Positions 30,620-39,531 of a stretch of 64,000 nt of DNA are shown here, piece after piece. Location: positions 62,001-126,000 of the forward strand of contig NZ_MEIO01000049.1 of the NCBI RefSeq assembly GCF_002777745.1, written 5' to 3'. Below the pieces are notes generated by a model. That model did no database searches and was not told the origin of the DNA. It was given only the letters and a program-made list of their open reading frames with translations. Source of the DNA: Snodgrassella alvi (lineage in GTDB: Bacteria; Pseudomonadota; Gammaproteobacteria; Burkholderiales; Neisseriaceae). The number at the start of each line of letters is the position of its first letter. The stretch's first letter is position 1. Both the position numbers and the translations under genes were made by a program.

Positions 30620-31165
30620 ATGAATAGTCAGCTTTGGTTATATGTGTCAATTGCTGCAGTAATCGGACTGTTGCTTGGGCTTGGTTTGATGTGGTTATTT
30701 TTGCGTGGCGGTAAACAGCGCCAGCAGTATCAGACAGTGAAAGCCAGTTTTGATAACTATCGACAGCAGGTAGACAAACATTTTATTGATACTGCTGGTG
30801 CTATAGATGAATTGAATCGCAGTTACCTGAAAGTATTACAGCAACTGAACGGTGATGCGCAACAGTTAATGGACAAAACAGCCATGCATGAGCAGTTGCA
30901 GAAACGTGCTAACAAAAGCGTTACTCTGGCATTTATGACACAGTCTGACAATAAAAATTCACAAACTGATACTGATTCATCTGTACCTTATACCGATGTC
31001 ACTGAAGCAGCAGTGATACCGATTAATGGTATGCCGGATCAGGTACCGGATCGCATTGGAACGAATGCCGGACGTGTACATGAACAGCTTACTCAACCTA
31101 AGCATGTGGTACATGATAATGTAATAGAAGCCAAAAGCGAGGATTTACAGCAGAGCAAATCCTGA
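30620..31165 (+). CDS. zapG: ZapG/YhcB-family (DUF1043) membrane-anchored cell-envelope protein
   Basis: The 181-residue protein has one N-terminal membrane segment (about 7-29) followed by a long coiled coil (about 35-100) and a low-complexity polar tail, the YhcB architecture. In E. coli YhcB (ZapG) is an inner-membrane protein linked to division and to coordination of peptidoglycan and envelope growth. The same role is inferred. The ATG at 30620 has an AAAAGGAAAA site. It appears monocistronic, with a terminator at 31192-31233 shared with the convergent gene. Confidence 0.85.
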   Translation: MNSQLWLYVSIAAVIGLLLGLGLMWLFLRGGKQRQQYQTVKASFDNYRQQVDKHFIDTAGAIDELNRSYLKVLQQLNGDAQQLMDKTAMHEQLQKRANKSVTLAFMTQSDNKNSQTDTDSSVPYTDVTEAAVIPINGMPDQVPDRIGTNAGRVHEQLTQPKHVVHDNVIEAKSEDLQQSKS

Positions 31166-31191
31166 GCGCCATTTTTTAGGTGTTATCCATG

Positions 31192-31233
31192 ATATCAGGC
31201 TATGAAGATTTACCCTCACAGCCTGATATTTTT
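31192..31233 (+). terminator. Terminator after zapG
   Basis: A 10-bp stem ATATCAGGCT/AGCCTGATAT (31192-31201 with 31220-31229) has an 18-base loop and a T run. It lies between convergent genes. Confidence 0.75.
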
Positions 31234-31240
31234 ATTACTC

Positions 31241-32662
31241 TCAACGCACAAATACGATATTTTCTGGTTTTTTCAGCCGCTGTTTCAGTAGTTTGGGTAA
31301 TAGGGGGTGAAAATACCAGTGCTGTTCATCCAGCCGTATGCAACCGGCCTGTGCTTCTAAAACTACTTCTGTTGCAGTTGCTGCTTCGATTTCAGTAAGC
31401 TCTAACTGATGCCATCTGCCCCAATCACAAACAGGTAATAACGGAGCATATTGTAATACCAGCTTATTTTGTTTCTGTGTAGCAGAGTCCAATCGACAAG
31501 TGCCATCACATATCCGCGCTGCCTGATTCGGGCAGGGTTCATTGCGGCCAAGACTCTGAGGAGTTATATCCAGAACTGCCGGACATAAACCATAGCGGCG
31601 CGCCCAGTCGGCCAGTGCACGCTTGGCGGCACGCGGATGCATAAACAACCCATAAGGCGGGTGTGACAGAATACCTTCCCTAAGTGTAATAATCCGAGCC
31701 TGTAGCTGTCCATGATGGTTTGCAACAAAAGAAACTGTATACCATTTGGCTGGCGTAACAGTTTCATCAGAATATGGTTGTGCCTGTTGTTGCATTACAT
31801 AATGACCTTGCAACCATAAGGCATGCAGAATACTGATAGCTGGAATAAAATCAACCTTATGAGTTTGCTGCCATTGTATTTGCGCATTTTGATTTTGTAA
31901 TAGTGTACAGATATCAGTAAATGCACGCTCCAGTACCATCATTGTTATTGGTTTATGCTGGGCTGCCTGCTGCAAAATTAAACCAGAGCAGTCTGGTAAA
32001 GCATATAGCTGCTGGCGTAATTCAGGTTTAAGCCATGCGGGCAGATAACCGGGTTTAATCAGTGCTTGCCATTGTGCCAGCCAAACCGGAACAGTTTTTT
32101 CGAATAAGCTGCATTGCAGAAATTCTGTTAGTGCCAGTACATCTCCCATAGCGCGATGACGTTCAGTGGCGGCAATCTTAATCGTAAAGCGCTCAATAAT
32201 GCTATCCAGATTATGTTTAAAATGTTGTGGATATAATTTGCGTGAGAAAGGTACAGTATCCAGAGTTGGTGCTGCAAAGCCAATATGGCAGCGCGAAAAA
32301 GCATGGCGCAGAAAAGTATAATCAAAACGACTATTGTGGGCTACCAGCAGGTGTCCACGTAACAATGGCAATAACTCACTGGCAATATCAGCAAAGATGG
32401 GGGCATTCTGTACCATGTCATTACTGATACCGGTTAACTGAGTAATAAAATCACTAATGGGTTGTTGCGGATTAATCAGCCATTGATGACGGCTGATGCA
32501 GCCACGATGAAACCGTAGAATAGCAATTTCGGTAATCCGGTCGTGTTCGAAATGGCCACCAGTGGTTTCAAGATCAACAATTGCAACAGGCATGGGCAGC
32601 GTAAACAAAACCGCTGCCAGCTCGGCAAATGCAGCGGCGTCATTATCGGTAACAATACTCAT
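31241..32662 (-). CDS. DnaQ-family 3'-5' exonuclease with degenerate UvrC-like C-terminal region
   Basis: Residues about 25-185 form a DEDDh exonuclease like the DNA polymerase III epsilon subunit: D30 and E32 in VDLETT, D115 in HNSRFDYTF, and H170 with D175 in HRAMGD. The 473-residue length and the rest of the protein match the exonuclease/UvrC (Cho-like) fusions of betaproteobacteria, including a C-terminal CPNQAARICDGTC motif. The middle third is where a GIY-YIG nuclease domain belongs, but the expected G-[IV]-Y, Y-[IV]-G and Arg motifs are not there: PGVY-like is SGLI and YVGK-like is MMVL. The exonuclease is therefore probably active and the endonuclease probably not. The ATG at 32662 is followed by no partner gene. 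Confidence 0.85.
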   Translation of the reverse strand: MSIVTDNDAAAFAELAAVLFTLPMPVAIVDLETTGGHFEHDRITEIAILRFHRGCISRHQWLINPQQPISDFITQLTGISNDMVQNAPIFADIASELLPLLRGHLLVAHNSRFDYTFLRHAFSRCHIGFAAPTLDTVPFSRKLYPQHFKHNLDSIIERFTIKIAATERHRAMGDVLALTEFLQCSLFEKTVPVWLAQWQALIKPGYLPAWLKPELRQQLYALPDCSGLILQQAAQHKPITMMVLERAFTDICTLLQNQNAQIQWQQTHKVDFIPAISILHALWLQGHYVMQQQAQPYSDETVTPAKWYTVSFVANHHGQLQARIITLREGILSHPPYGLFMHPRAAKRALADWARRYGLCPAVLDITPQSLGRNEPCPNQAARICDGTCRLDSATQKQNKLVLQYAPLLPVCDWGRWHQLELTEIEAATATEVVLEAQAGCIRLDEQHWYFHPLLPKLLKQRLKKPENIVFVR

Positions 32663-32841
32663 GACGCAAACAGGAAACGCAAAAGAACTGCTATTTTATA
32701 CCAAAATGACGGACTATACAGCCAACATGTTTATGGCATTTTAATTACCTGAAGTATTTTGCCCATTGGATTAATGCCCGATTAATTTATTGCTAAAACA
32801 ATATATTGCTTATTATTGCTAATTTTTGAATATGACTGGTA

Positions 32842-32870
32842 TTGACATGGACGCTAATGTTACCTATACT
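32842..32870 (+). promoter_or_regulatory. Promoter of tRNA-Arg/tRNA-Glu
   Basis: TTGACA (32842-32847), a 17-base spacer and TATACT (32865-32870) form a near-perfect sigma-70 promoter about 7 bases before the transcript start and 14 before tRNA-Arg. Confidence 0.85.
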
Positions 32871-32883
32871 GCACATCTTTCAC

Positions 32884-32960
32884 GCACCCGTAGCTCAGTT
32901 GGATAGAGTATCTGGCTACGAACCAGAGGGTCGGGCGTTCGAATCGCTCCGGGTGCACCA
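32884..32960 (+). tRNA. tRNA-Arg (ACG)
   Basis: The acceptor stem GCACCCG/CGGGTGC pairs 32884-32890 with 32950-32956. The anticodon ACG is at 32918-32920 (A34 is normally converted to inosine by TadA). CCA is encoded at 32958-32960. Confidence 0.97.
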
Positions 32961-32967
32961 GTTCTAC

Positions 32968-33042
32968 GCGCCCATCGTCTAGCGGTTAGGACATCGCCCT
33001 TTCACGGCGGTAACCGGGGTTCGATTCCCCGTGGGCGTGCCA
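32968..33042 (+). tRNA. tRNA-Glu (TTC)
   Basis: The acceptor stem GCGCCCA pairs with TGGGCGT (G1-T72 wobble). The anticodon TTC is at 33001-33003, the discriminator is G33039 and CCA is encoded at 33040-33042. It is seven bases after tRNA-Arg and co-transcribed with it. Confidence 0.97.
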
Positions 33043-33045
33043 ATA

Positions 33046-33082
33046 AAAATAAAAGCCAGTTGTCAAAACTGGCTTTTATTTT
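33046..33082 (+). terminator. Terminator after tRNA-Glu
   Basis: A 15-bp stem (33046-33060 with 33068-33082) with a 7-base loop has a GCCAGT core and A/T-rich flanks that serve both directions. It starts four bases after the tRNA 3' end. Confidence 0.9.
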
Positions 33083-33149
33083 ATCTCCTGATTCTTTATA
33101 TAAATTTTAAGCTGATATTAGAACCGGATATCTGTATCTCCGTTTCTCA

Positions 33150-33869
33150 TCATGGTAATCCTGTTATCTGAATCTTTCCATTAATGTTTAATGTTAACTG
33201 AGTTTCACCCGCAGCCGTATCCTGAACCGGAGCTGAATCTGCCATACGGCTTAACATTACCGGTGACGCATAAGCGCCATAATCCCGTGAATCCTGACTA
33301 CTCCCCAAACTCATACTCACCACCTTGTAGCCATGTCCGCCCAGTGCATGAGCAATTAACACTGCACGTTGCTGAAAACGTGCAATAGCTTCCTGAGTCA
33401 GTTTTGCTTCATAATTTTGCAGTGTAGTATCCGCAACCTGATAATTGATAGCCACAACAGCAGCCAGATTCTGTACCTCAGTGGCAAACCGGTTTAATGC
33501 CGTTAAGTTCGTACTTTTGATCTGTATGAGGACACTGTCCTGCCAGCCATTATCAGTGCGCTTATTTTTCTGATAGTCAAATCTGGGTTCAACCGTGCGA
33601 GTCAATTGTGTTGTATTAAAATCATTATGTCGGTGCGCCGCAGCCAGAACCTGATTTAAACGAGTGGTAACCGTATTGCTGATTTGCTGTCTGTTGCTTC
33701 CCTGTTGCTGAATTTTTAGCACCAGTATCATTTCATTCCGGGCAACAGCTTGTGTCGCCTGTGCGTTCAGCTCAACTATGCCGTAATTTAAACTTTCTGC
33801 CAGACTGCAAAAAGAGCAGACGGACAACAATATAGAAATAATATATGAGAAAGGGCGTGTATTCATCAT
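33150..33869 (-). CDS. SIMPL-domain (DUF541) secreted/periplasmic protein
   Basis: The protein has a signal peptide after the twin ATG start (MMNTRPFSYIISILLSVCSFCSLA, cleavage near LAES). A SIMPL/DUF541 domain follows over the remaining ~215 residues, with the pattern of an alternating strand-helix fold and the GGHGYKVVSMSLG segment. SIMPL proteins are periplasmic or outer-membrane associated; their molecular function is not established, and one E. coli member is implicated in oxidative-stress resistance. A 13-residue longer frame (33908) is possible but has no signal-peptide logic. No operon partner is seen. Confidence 0.8.
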   Translation of the reverse strand: MMNTRPFSYIISILLSVCSFCSLAESLNYGIVELNAQATQAVARNEMILVLKIQQQGSNRQQISNTVTTRLNQVLAAAHRHNDFNTTQLTRTVEPRFDYQKNKRTDNGWQDSVLIQIKSTNLTALNRFATEVQNLAAVVAINYQVADTTLQNYEAKLTQEAIARFQQRAVLIAHALGGHGYKVVSMSLGSSQDSRDYGAYASPVMLSRMADSAPVQDTAAGETQLTLNINGKIQITGLP

Positions 33870-33976
33870 GTGAACTCTTGTTGCAACCTGATTAAAACAG
33901 ATTAGCAAAGTGGCAGAGTGAATACAACAATCAATTGATAAACAGGGGAAATATAGAAATAGAAAAGACTGAGATG

Positions 33977-34079
33977 AGGGTGGCGAGCCAAACCCCCGGC
34001 ACTGGTCGCTTTAAGATGGGCTGCTTGCTTCCGCACCTGACCCGTTGTCCTAAATAACCATGCGAGGAGACCCGCCACA
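33977..34079 (-). ncRNA. ffs: 4.5S RNA (signal recognition particle RNA)
   Basis: On the minus strand the hallmark SRP domain IV is present: GGGTCAGGTGCGGAAGCAAGCAGCCC spans 34013-34038 and has the GGAA tetraloop and the asymmetric A/C-rich internal loop bound by Ffh. The ends pair as GTGGCGGG (from 34078) with CTCGCCAC (to 33980), giving a single ~100-nt hairpin, the bacterial 4.5S form. Compared with the E. coli core there is a compensating G-C swap beside the tetraloop. It has its own promoter. With Ffh and FtsY it targets membrane proteins co-translationally. Confidence 0.93.
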
Positions 34080-34086
34080 GCAGCGC

Positions 34087-34115
34087 ATTATACCGATAGT
34101 TGTATTAATTCCCAA
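34087..34115 (-). promoter_or_regulatory. Promoter of the 4.5S RNA gene
   Basis: On the minus strand TTGGGA (34115-34110), a 17-base spacer and a perfect TATAAT (34092-34087) put the start near 34080, exactly at the 5' end of the RNA hairpin. Confidence 0.75.
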
Positions 34116-34192
34116 ATTTTTTCGCAATTTATTGATGAATAAAATTGCTGTTGTAAAAAATCAAAATAATTTCAAAGCACTACAAATTAGAA

Positions 34193-35596
34193 CTAAATAC
34201 GAATTTTAGTTTTGCGTGCTCCGTAATTAGGCTGTAGCAAGGCACATTGCGGATGATTGTGCCGGCTAAAGCGGCGCGTACGCCCCGGAATCTGTTGGCA
34301 GGTAACATCAACTTCCTTATTGTTCTGCACCTTATTGGCGTTATTCGTGCCAGATCTGATTACTCGTTCACGCTGACGAGGAGTATCACTCTCAACTTTA
34401 ACTGATGAAATCTGCGATGCTTTATTTTCTGCTGGCGTTTGTTCCCACCAGCGTGGTTCAAAACCCTCAATTCGCTCAATCCGCAAATCATTTCCAGTTA
34501 AATCTTTAATAGCATTAAATACTTTCTGTTCCTGCTCATCCATCAGGGAAATGGCCACGCCCTCAGCACCTGCCCGTCCAGTACGTCCAATACGATGTAC
34601 ATAATCTTCTGCATTTAGTGGTAGTTCATAATTGATTACAAACGGAAGCTCAGCAATATCCAGCCCACGTGCAGCTACATCAGTGGCAACCAAAACACGC
34701 AAACTACCTTCTTTAAATTGTGCCAGCGTTTCCAGACGGGTCTGTTGCGACTTGTCACCATGAATTGCCTGAGCACTGATACCACGGCGGTTTAATTCCC
34801 GATTAACCTGATCTACGCTTTGCTTGGTATTACAAAACACAATTACCTGATTCATGTTCAGGTCGCTAATTAGTCGCTGTAACAATGAACGTTTACGTCC
34901 GCCATCCAGAGCAATAATATGCTGTTCCACATTGGCTGAAGTAGTATTTTGTGCTGCTACCTGAATCTTTTCCGGATTGTGCATAAAATCCTGAGCCAAT
35001 CGCTGGATTGCCGGTGCAAAAGTTGCTGAAAACAGCAGAGTTTGACGTTGTGGTGGCAACATTTGCATGATTTTGCGGATATCATCAATAAAGCCCATGT
35101 CCAGCATACGGTCGGCTTCATCCAGAACTACAATTTCTACCTTGTTAAGCTGGATATTCTTTTGCTGAACATGATCAAGCAGGCGTCCTACCGTAGCAAT
35201 AACAATTTCGCAGCCTTGGCGTAAATCCTGCTTCTGAGTTTCCATATTCATGCCGCCAAACAATACCGTCTGGCGTAAAGACAGATTTTTCAGATAACCC
35301 TGTACATTCTGGTCAATCTGGTCGGCCAGTTCACGCGTTGGTGTGAGCACCAGCATGCGTACAGGATGCATGGCTGGTGAAGTGCTAGTATTGGCATAGC
35401 GTTTCAGCCTTTCCAGACTAGGTAGCATAAATGCAGCAGTTTTTCCTGTACCAGTTTGCGCCGCAGCAAGTAAATCCATACCTGCCAAAGCTTTTGGAAT
35501 AGCTGCATGTTGAATCGGTGTGGGTTCCTGATAGCCCTGATCTGTTAGTGCAGAGACGATTTCCTGAGATAAACCCAGATTGGCAAAAGCATTCAT
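34193..35596 (-). CDS. rhlE: DEAD-box ATP-dependent RNA helicase, RhlE-like
   Basis: The 467-residue helicase has all core motifs: Q motif (EPTPIQ, about 24-29), AQTGTGKT (46-53), PTREL, DEAD (159-162), SAT (190-192), and HRIGRTGR (334-341). The short basic tail (about 390-467) ends in NYGARKTKIRI. RhlE-type proteins unwind short RNA duplexes in ribosome assembly and RNA decay. The start is the ATG at 35596, nine bases after a perfect GGAGG; the upstream TTG overlaps that site. The gene is monocistronic. RhlE versus other DEAD paralogues cannot be settled without a tree. Confidence 0.9.
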   Translation of the reverse strand: MNAFANLGLSQEIVSALTDQGYQEPTPIQHAAIPKALAGMDLLAAAQTGTGKTAAFMLPSLERLKRYANTSTSPAMHPVRMLVLTPTRELADQIDQNVQGYLKNLSLRQTVLFGGMNMETQKQDLRQGCEIVIATVGRLLDHVQQKNIQLNKVEIVVLDEADRMLDMGFIDDIRKIMQMLPPQRQTLLFSATFAPAIQRLAQDFMHNPEKIQVAAQNTTSANVEQHIIALDGGRKRSLLQRLISDLNMNQVIVFCNTKQSVDQVNRELNRRGISAQAIHGDKSQQTRLETLAQFKEGSLRVLVATDVAARGLDIAELPFVINYELPLNAEDYVHRIGRTGRAGAEGVAISLMDEQEQKVFNAIKDLTGNDLRIERIEGFEPRWWEQTPAENKASQISSVKVESDTPRQRERVIRSGTNNANKVQNNKEVDVTCQQIPGRTRRFSRHNHPQCALLQPNYGARKTKIRI

Positions 35597-36030
35597 ACTA
35601 GACAACCTCCAGTTGCTGTATGCAATATAGGCAACTGTTACGAATTCGATAGAATTGATGACTATTCAAACGTCAACATTTTTTAATGAAGAGCACCATA
35701 ACATAGATATCCAACCATCACGTTATGGTCATAGCAACAATAATATAAGTCACTTATGTAAACCAATAGTGTATCATCTTTATCAACCTGTTATAAACCT
35801 GACAGCCATCTGCCTAAAAATAAATAAAAATTCGTAAAAGACCAGCCAGATGAAGTAACTATAGTCATCCACAGCCCACCACTGACGGGCATTTACACCA
35901 CCGGTAACAGATAACAAAATTGTTAAATTCAAATAGATAGCATAACTAAGCTTTTGCTAAACACCTGACCATAAGCTTATGCGATAATTGATTTATTAAA
36001 GTTAATTACATAGCAAGCGAGCACAGCATC
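35597..36030. other. Spacer between the helicase gene and recA
   Basis: About 430 bases with no convincing gene. It holds the divergent promoters of the helicase gene and recA. Immediately before recA a GATAAT element (35983-35988) could be a -10. I see no recognisable LexA-type box, but a search with the species' own motif was not possible. Confidence 0.5.
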
Positions 36031-37080
36031 ATGTCTGATGAGAAAAGCAAAGCATTAGCTGCGGCACTAGCGCAGATAGAAAGAAGTTTTGGTAAAGGTT
36101 CCATCATGAAAATGGATGGTAGCCATACCGATGAAAATCTCGAAGTTATCTCCACAGGCTCACTAGGGCTTGACTTGGCTCTGGGCGTAGGTGGCTTGCC
36201 TCGTGGCCGTATCGTAGAAATTTATGGTCCGGAATCTTCTGGTAAAACCACTTTATGTCTGGAAGCCATTGCCCAATGTCAAAAGGGTGGTGGAGTATGT
36301 GCCTTTATCGATGCCGAAAATGCTTTTGACCCTATCTATGCCCGTAAGTTGGGCGTAAAAGTCGAAGATCTTCTGGTGTCCCAGCCTGATACCGGGGAGC
36401 AGGCACTGGAAATCTGCGATATGCTGGTACGCAGTGGCGGAGTAGATATGCTAGTAGTTGATTCCGTAGCAGCACTGGTGCCTAAAGCCGAAATCGAGGG
36501 TGAAATGGGTGACAGTCATGTGGGTTTGCAGGCGCGTCTGATGAGTCAGGCTTTGCGCAAACTGACAGGTAATATTAAAAAAACCAATACACTGGTTATC
36601 TTTATCAACCAGATTCGTATGAAAATCGGTGTTATGTTTGGTAACCCTGAGACCACCACTGGTGGTAACGCGCTCAAATTCTACTCATCTGTACGTCTGG
36701 ACATCCGCAAGATTGGCCAGATAAAAAAAGGAGATGATGTGCTTGGTAATGAAACCCGCGTAAAGGTTATCAAGAACAAAGTTGCCCCACCGTTTAAACA
36801 GGCTGAATTTGATATTCTGTACGGTGAAGGTATCAGCTGGGAAGGCGAATTGATTGATATCGGTGTAAAACTGGGGATTGTAGAGAAAGCCGGAGCTTGG
36901 TACAGTTACAATGGCAGCAAAATTGGTCAGGGTAAAGACAATGTACGCCAATGGCTTAAAGACAATCCTGAAGTTGCCAACGAAATTAACCTTAAAATTC
37001 GCAATAAAGTTGGTATTACCCCCCAGATTACCGAAGGGCAACTGGATGAAACTGACGGCGAAGCGCCTGTTGAAGAGTAA
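36031..37080 (+). CDS. recA: Recombinase RecA
   Basis: RecA (349 residues) forms filaments on single-stranded DNA, catalyses strand exchange and stimulates SOS and UmuD cleavage. The Walker A GPESSGKT spans 66-73. The DNA-binding loops L1 ([15 protein letters not shown]) and L2 ([25 protein letters not shown]) are conserved, and the C-terminus is acidic ([10 protein letters not shown]), which normally restrains activity. The ATG at 36031 has an AGCGAG region upstream, not a strong site. A terminator follows directly. No recX is adjacent within the window. Confidence 0.99.
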   Translation: MSDEKSKALAAALAQIERSFGKGSIMKMDGSHTDENLEVISTGSLGLDLALGVGGLPRGRIVEIYGPESSGKTTLCLEAIAQCQKGGGVCAFIDAENAFDPIYARKLGVKVEDLLVSQPDTGEQALEICDMLVRSGGVDMLVVDSVAALVPKAEIEGEMGDSHVGLQARLMSQALRKLTGNIKKTNTLVIFINQIRMKIGVMFGNPETTTGGNALKFYSSVRLDIRKIGQIKKGDDVLGNETRVKVIKNKVAPPFKQAEFDILYGEGISWEGELIDIGVKLGIVEKAGAWYSYNGSKIGQGKDNVRQWLKDNPEVANEINLKIRNKVGITPQITEGQLDETDGEAPVEE

Positions 37081-37091
37081 GTTACCGAAGG

Positions 37092-37117
37092 AGCTGCCTG
37101 TACATCGGCAGCTTTTT
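37092..37117 (+). terminator. recA terminator
   Basis: The stem AGCTGCC/GGCAGCT (37092-37098 with 37107-37113) has an 8-base loop and a T run, 11 bases after the recA stop. The remaining spacer to trpE (to 37398) shows no gene. Confidence 0.85.
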
Positions 37118-37398
37118 AATATCCGGCTAAAGTCACCTTTGTATTAATTCAGTTACAACACCTAAATAACCATATAAAAATAAACATTGATTCTCACAGG
37201 CAAAACCGTTGCCGTAGAATATAAATATATTTATTCAAACATTAAAATTTATATTATCTGCTGCTGTACATTAAGATTTTCCATATTGGTAAACATGCTT
37301 TAAACCCAGAATTACGCTATGATATGAATTAAGAAAGAACAGCAGTTCAGAAACTTTCATATCTAAGACAGCGTATAAATACACAGACTAAGTAAATT

Positions 37399-38874
37399 AT
37401 GATTACCCTAGCTGAATACCAGCGACAAGCTGTAGCCGGTTATACCCATATCCCTTTGGTACAAGAAGTACTGGCAGATATGGATACGCCATTATCGCTT
37501 TATCTGAAACTGGCAAATAAACCATTCAGCTACCTGCTCGAGTCTGTAGTTAATGGTGAGCGTTTTGGACGATACTCCTTTATCGGCCTGCCTTGTAATA
37601 CTTATTTAAAAATATCTGGTAGAACCACCGAGGTTTATCAGCAGGCGCAGCTGGTTGAGACACATCAGGGTAACCCGCTAAAATTTATTAACACATTTCA
37701 GTCCAGATATAAAACTCCCGATATCCCTGATTTACCACGGTTTACCGGTGGGCTGGTTGGCTATTTTGGTTATGAAACCATTTATCATTTTGAGCAAATT
37801 GCTCATCGCCTGAAACAGACAGACAAGCCTAATCCCATAGGTGTACCAGATATTTTTCTGCTGCTTTCATTAGAATTAGCTGTTGTCGATAACTTGTCAG
37901 GAAAAATTTATTTGATTGTTTATGCTGATACCAGTAAAAAAGACGGCTATCAGCAGGCGCGCACACGGCTGGAAGAATTGCGAACCGCTCTGCGTCAGAG
38001 CGTACAGTTACCTCTTTCACTTGGCAGCAAGTTAACTGAACCTATTGCCGAAACCGGCGAAGAGCAATACAAAAATTACGTTAAACGTGTGCGTGAATAC
38101 ATCCTTAATGGCGATTGTATGCAAGTTGTGCCCAGTCAGCGCCTGAGTATGCCATTTAATGACAATCCATTAAGTCTGTACCGTGCTTTGCGTACCCTCA
38201 ATCCATCTCCTTATTTATTCTATTACCACTTTGACGATTTTCATGTTGTCGGTTCTTCACCTGAAATTCTGGTGCGGCGTGAGCAAGACAGCGTTACCGT
38301 ACGACCCATTGCCGGAACACGTCCTCGCGGTAAAACTGCCGAAGAGGATCAGGCGCTGGCACAGGAATTGACCCAAGATCCTAAAGAACTAGCCGAACAC
38401 GTAATGCTAATTGATCTTGGCCGTAATGATGTCGGACGCGTCAGCAAAATTGGTCAGGTAAAAGTTACCGATAAAATGATTATCGAACGCTATTCCCATG
38501 TAATGCATATGGTATCTAATGTAGAAGGTGAATTACAGGATGGTCTGTCTAATCTGGATGTACTAGCCGCTACTTTTCCGGCAGGTACGCTTTCAGGTGC
38601 ACCTAAAGTACGGGCTTTAGAAATCATTGAAGAATTAGAACCAAACAAACGTGGTATCTATGGCGGAGCAGTGGGCTACCTGAGTTTTTCTGGGGATATG
38701 GATTTATGTATTGCTATTCGGACTGGCGTTATCAGAAATAACACCTTATATGTACAAAGTGGTGGCGGGATCGTATTTGATTCCGATGAAGAACTGGAGT
38801 GGCAAGAAACCCAGAATAAAGCCAGAGCTGTTATCAGAGCGGCACATATGGTGCAACAAGGGCTGGATAAATAA
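37399..38874 (+). CDS. trpE: Anthranilate synthase component I
   Basis: TrpE converts chorismate to anthranilate using ammonia supplied by TrpG, the first committed step of tryptophan synthesis. The 491-residue protein has the N-terminal regulatory LLES motif (46-49), where tryptophan feedback acts in characterised enzymes. The chorismate-binding domain has [35 protein letters not shown] and GIYGGAVGY. The absence of PabB-specific changes supports TrpE. The ATG at 37399 has only a weak purine stretch. Neither trpG nor other trp genes adjoin it, so the pathway genes are scattered, as in Neisseria. A leader-peptide attenuator was not recognised. Confidence 0.94.
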   Translation: MITLAEYQRQAVAGYTHIPLVQEVLADMDTPLSLYLKLANKPFSYLLESVVNGERFGRYSFIGLPCNTYLKISGRTTEVYQQAQLVETHQGNPLKFINTFQSRYKTPDIPDLPRFTGGLVGYFGYETIYHFEQIAHRLKQTDKPNPIGVPDIFLLLSLELAVVDNLSGKIYLIVYADTSKKDGYQQARTRLEELRTALRQSVQLPLSLGSKLTEPIAETGEEQYKNYVKRVREYILNGDCMQVVPSQRLSMPFNDNPLSLYRALRTLNPSPYLFYYHFDDFHVVGSSPEILVRREQDSVTVRPIAGTRPRGKTAEEDQALAQELTQDPKELAEHVMLIDLGRNDVGRVSKIGQVKVTDKMIIERYSHVMHMVSNVEGELQDGLSNLDVLAATFPAGTLSGAPKVRALEIIEELEPNKRGIYGGAVGYLSFSGDMDLCIAIRTGVIRNNTLYVQSGGGIVFDSDEELEWQETQNKARAVIRAAHMVQQGLDK

Positions 38875-39168
38875 TATATAAATCTTTATAGGTTCTGCTG
38901 TATGACGGATTTTGTGTATGTAATTTATCTGGCCGATATTGCGGTGGATGACCGTTATCAGCTTTCAGCGGCAGGGTATTGATAAACAGTTGATTAGGAT
39001 AATTCAGAAATATATTGATTCTGATCCCAAAATAATATTAATAGCAGTACCGTGGATGGTGAATAGTTATGTCCATATTGGTTTTGTCGCCCATTCATCA
39101 GCTTAAGCTTTAAATAAGCCGCTGTAACGGGAAATATTTGCAATTTTTTATTTTTGATATTTGATTGT
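38875..39168. other. Spacer trpE-bfd
   Basis: About 290 AT-rich bases. A 26-codon open stretch begins at 38902 (MTDFVYVIYLADIAVDD) with no recognisable relatives and then a stop. No terminator or RNA gene was recognised. Confidence 0.4.
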
Positions 39169-39366
39169 TTATTTGTTATCGGCTTTGGTGCAATTGGTTA
39201 GGTTGTCGTGGTGGCAGGACAGGTATGAGCTGGCCAAATCGGCACAGCAGCCGCAACAGGTGGCGACGCCAAGCTGCGCCTGCAAGTCGGTAAGGCTGGA
39301 AGCGCCGGCGGCTACGGTTTCTTTTATCTGGCGATCGGTGATGGCATTGCACAGACAAACGTACAT
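39169..39366 (-). CDS. bfd: Bacterioferritin-associated [2Fe-2S] ferredoxin
   Basis: The 65-residue protein begins MYVCLCNAITDRQI, with C4 and C6. The second pair, C38 and C41 (in CCGCC, 37-41), completes the Bfd [2Fe-2S] ligand set. Bfd docks on bacterioferritin and reduces its stored ferric iron so that it can be released. The start at 39366 has an AAAGGAAAA site; a longer frame upstream exists but lacks family similarity. Bacterioferritin genes are not adjacent. Expression in related bacteria rises in iron limitation; I did not recognise a Fur box. Confidence 0.92.
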   Translation of the reverse strand: MYVCLCNAITDRQIKETVAAGASSLTDLQAQLGVATCCGCCADLASSYLSCHHDNLTNCTKADNK

Positions 39367-39484
39367 GGCTTTTCCTTTGTGTATATGGTTTGTTTTGCAA
39401 ATAAAGATGATAATGGATTTCATTATTGTTATCAAGTGGTGGATTGCTATGATGGATGTGGTAAGAATATTTATTTGGATAAGA

Positions 39485-39513
39485 ATAAAGCCGACTGGAG
39501 AAGTCGGCTTTAT
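39485..39513 (-). terminator. Terminator of gyrA (bidirectional hairpin)
   Basis: A 12-bp stem ATAAAGCCGACT/AGTCGGCTTTAT (39485-39496 with 39502-39513) has a 5-base loop and lies 19 bases beyond the gyrA stop. Confidence 0.8.
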
Positions 39514-39531
39514 GTTGTTTGAAAACTGAAT

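Noticed and set aside
35655-35837. A 60-codon plus-strand frame upstream of recA
   Set aside because: No ribosome site, no recognisable motif, and it lies in the promoter region of the divergent helicase gene.
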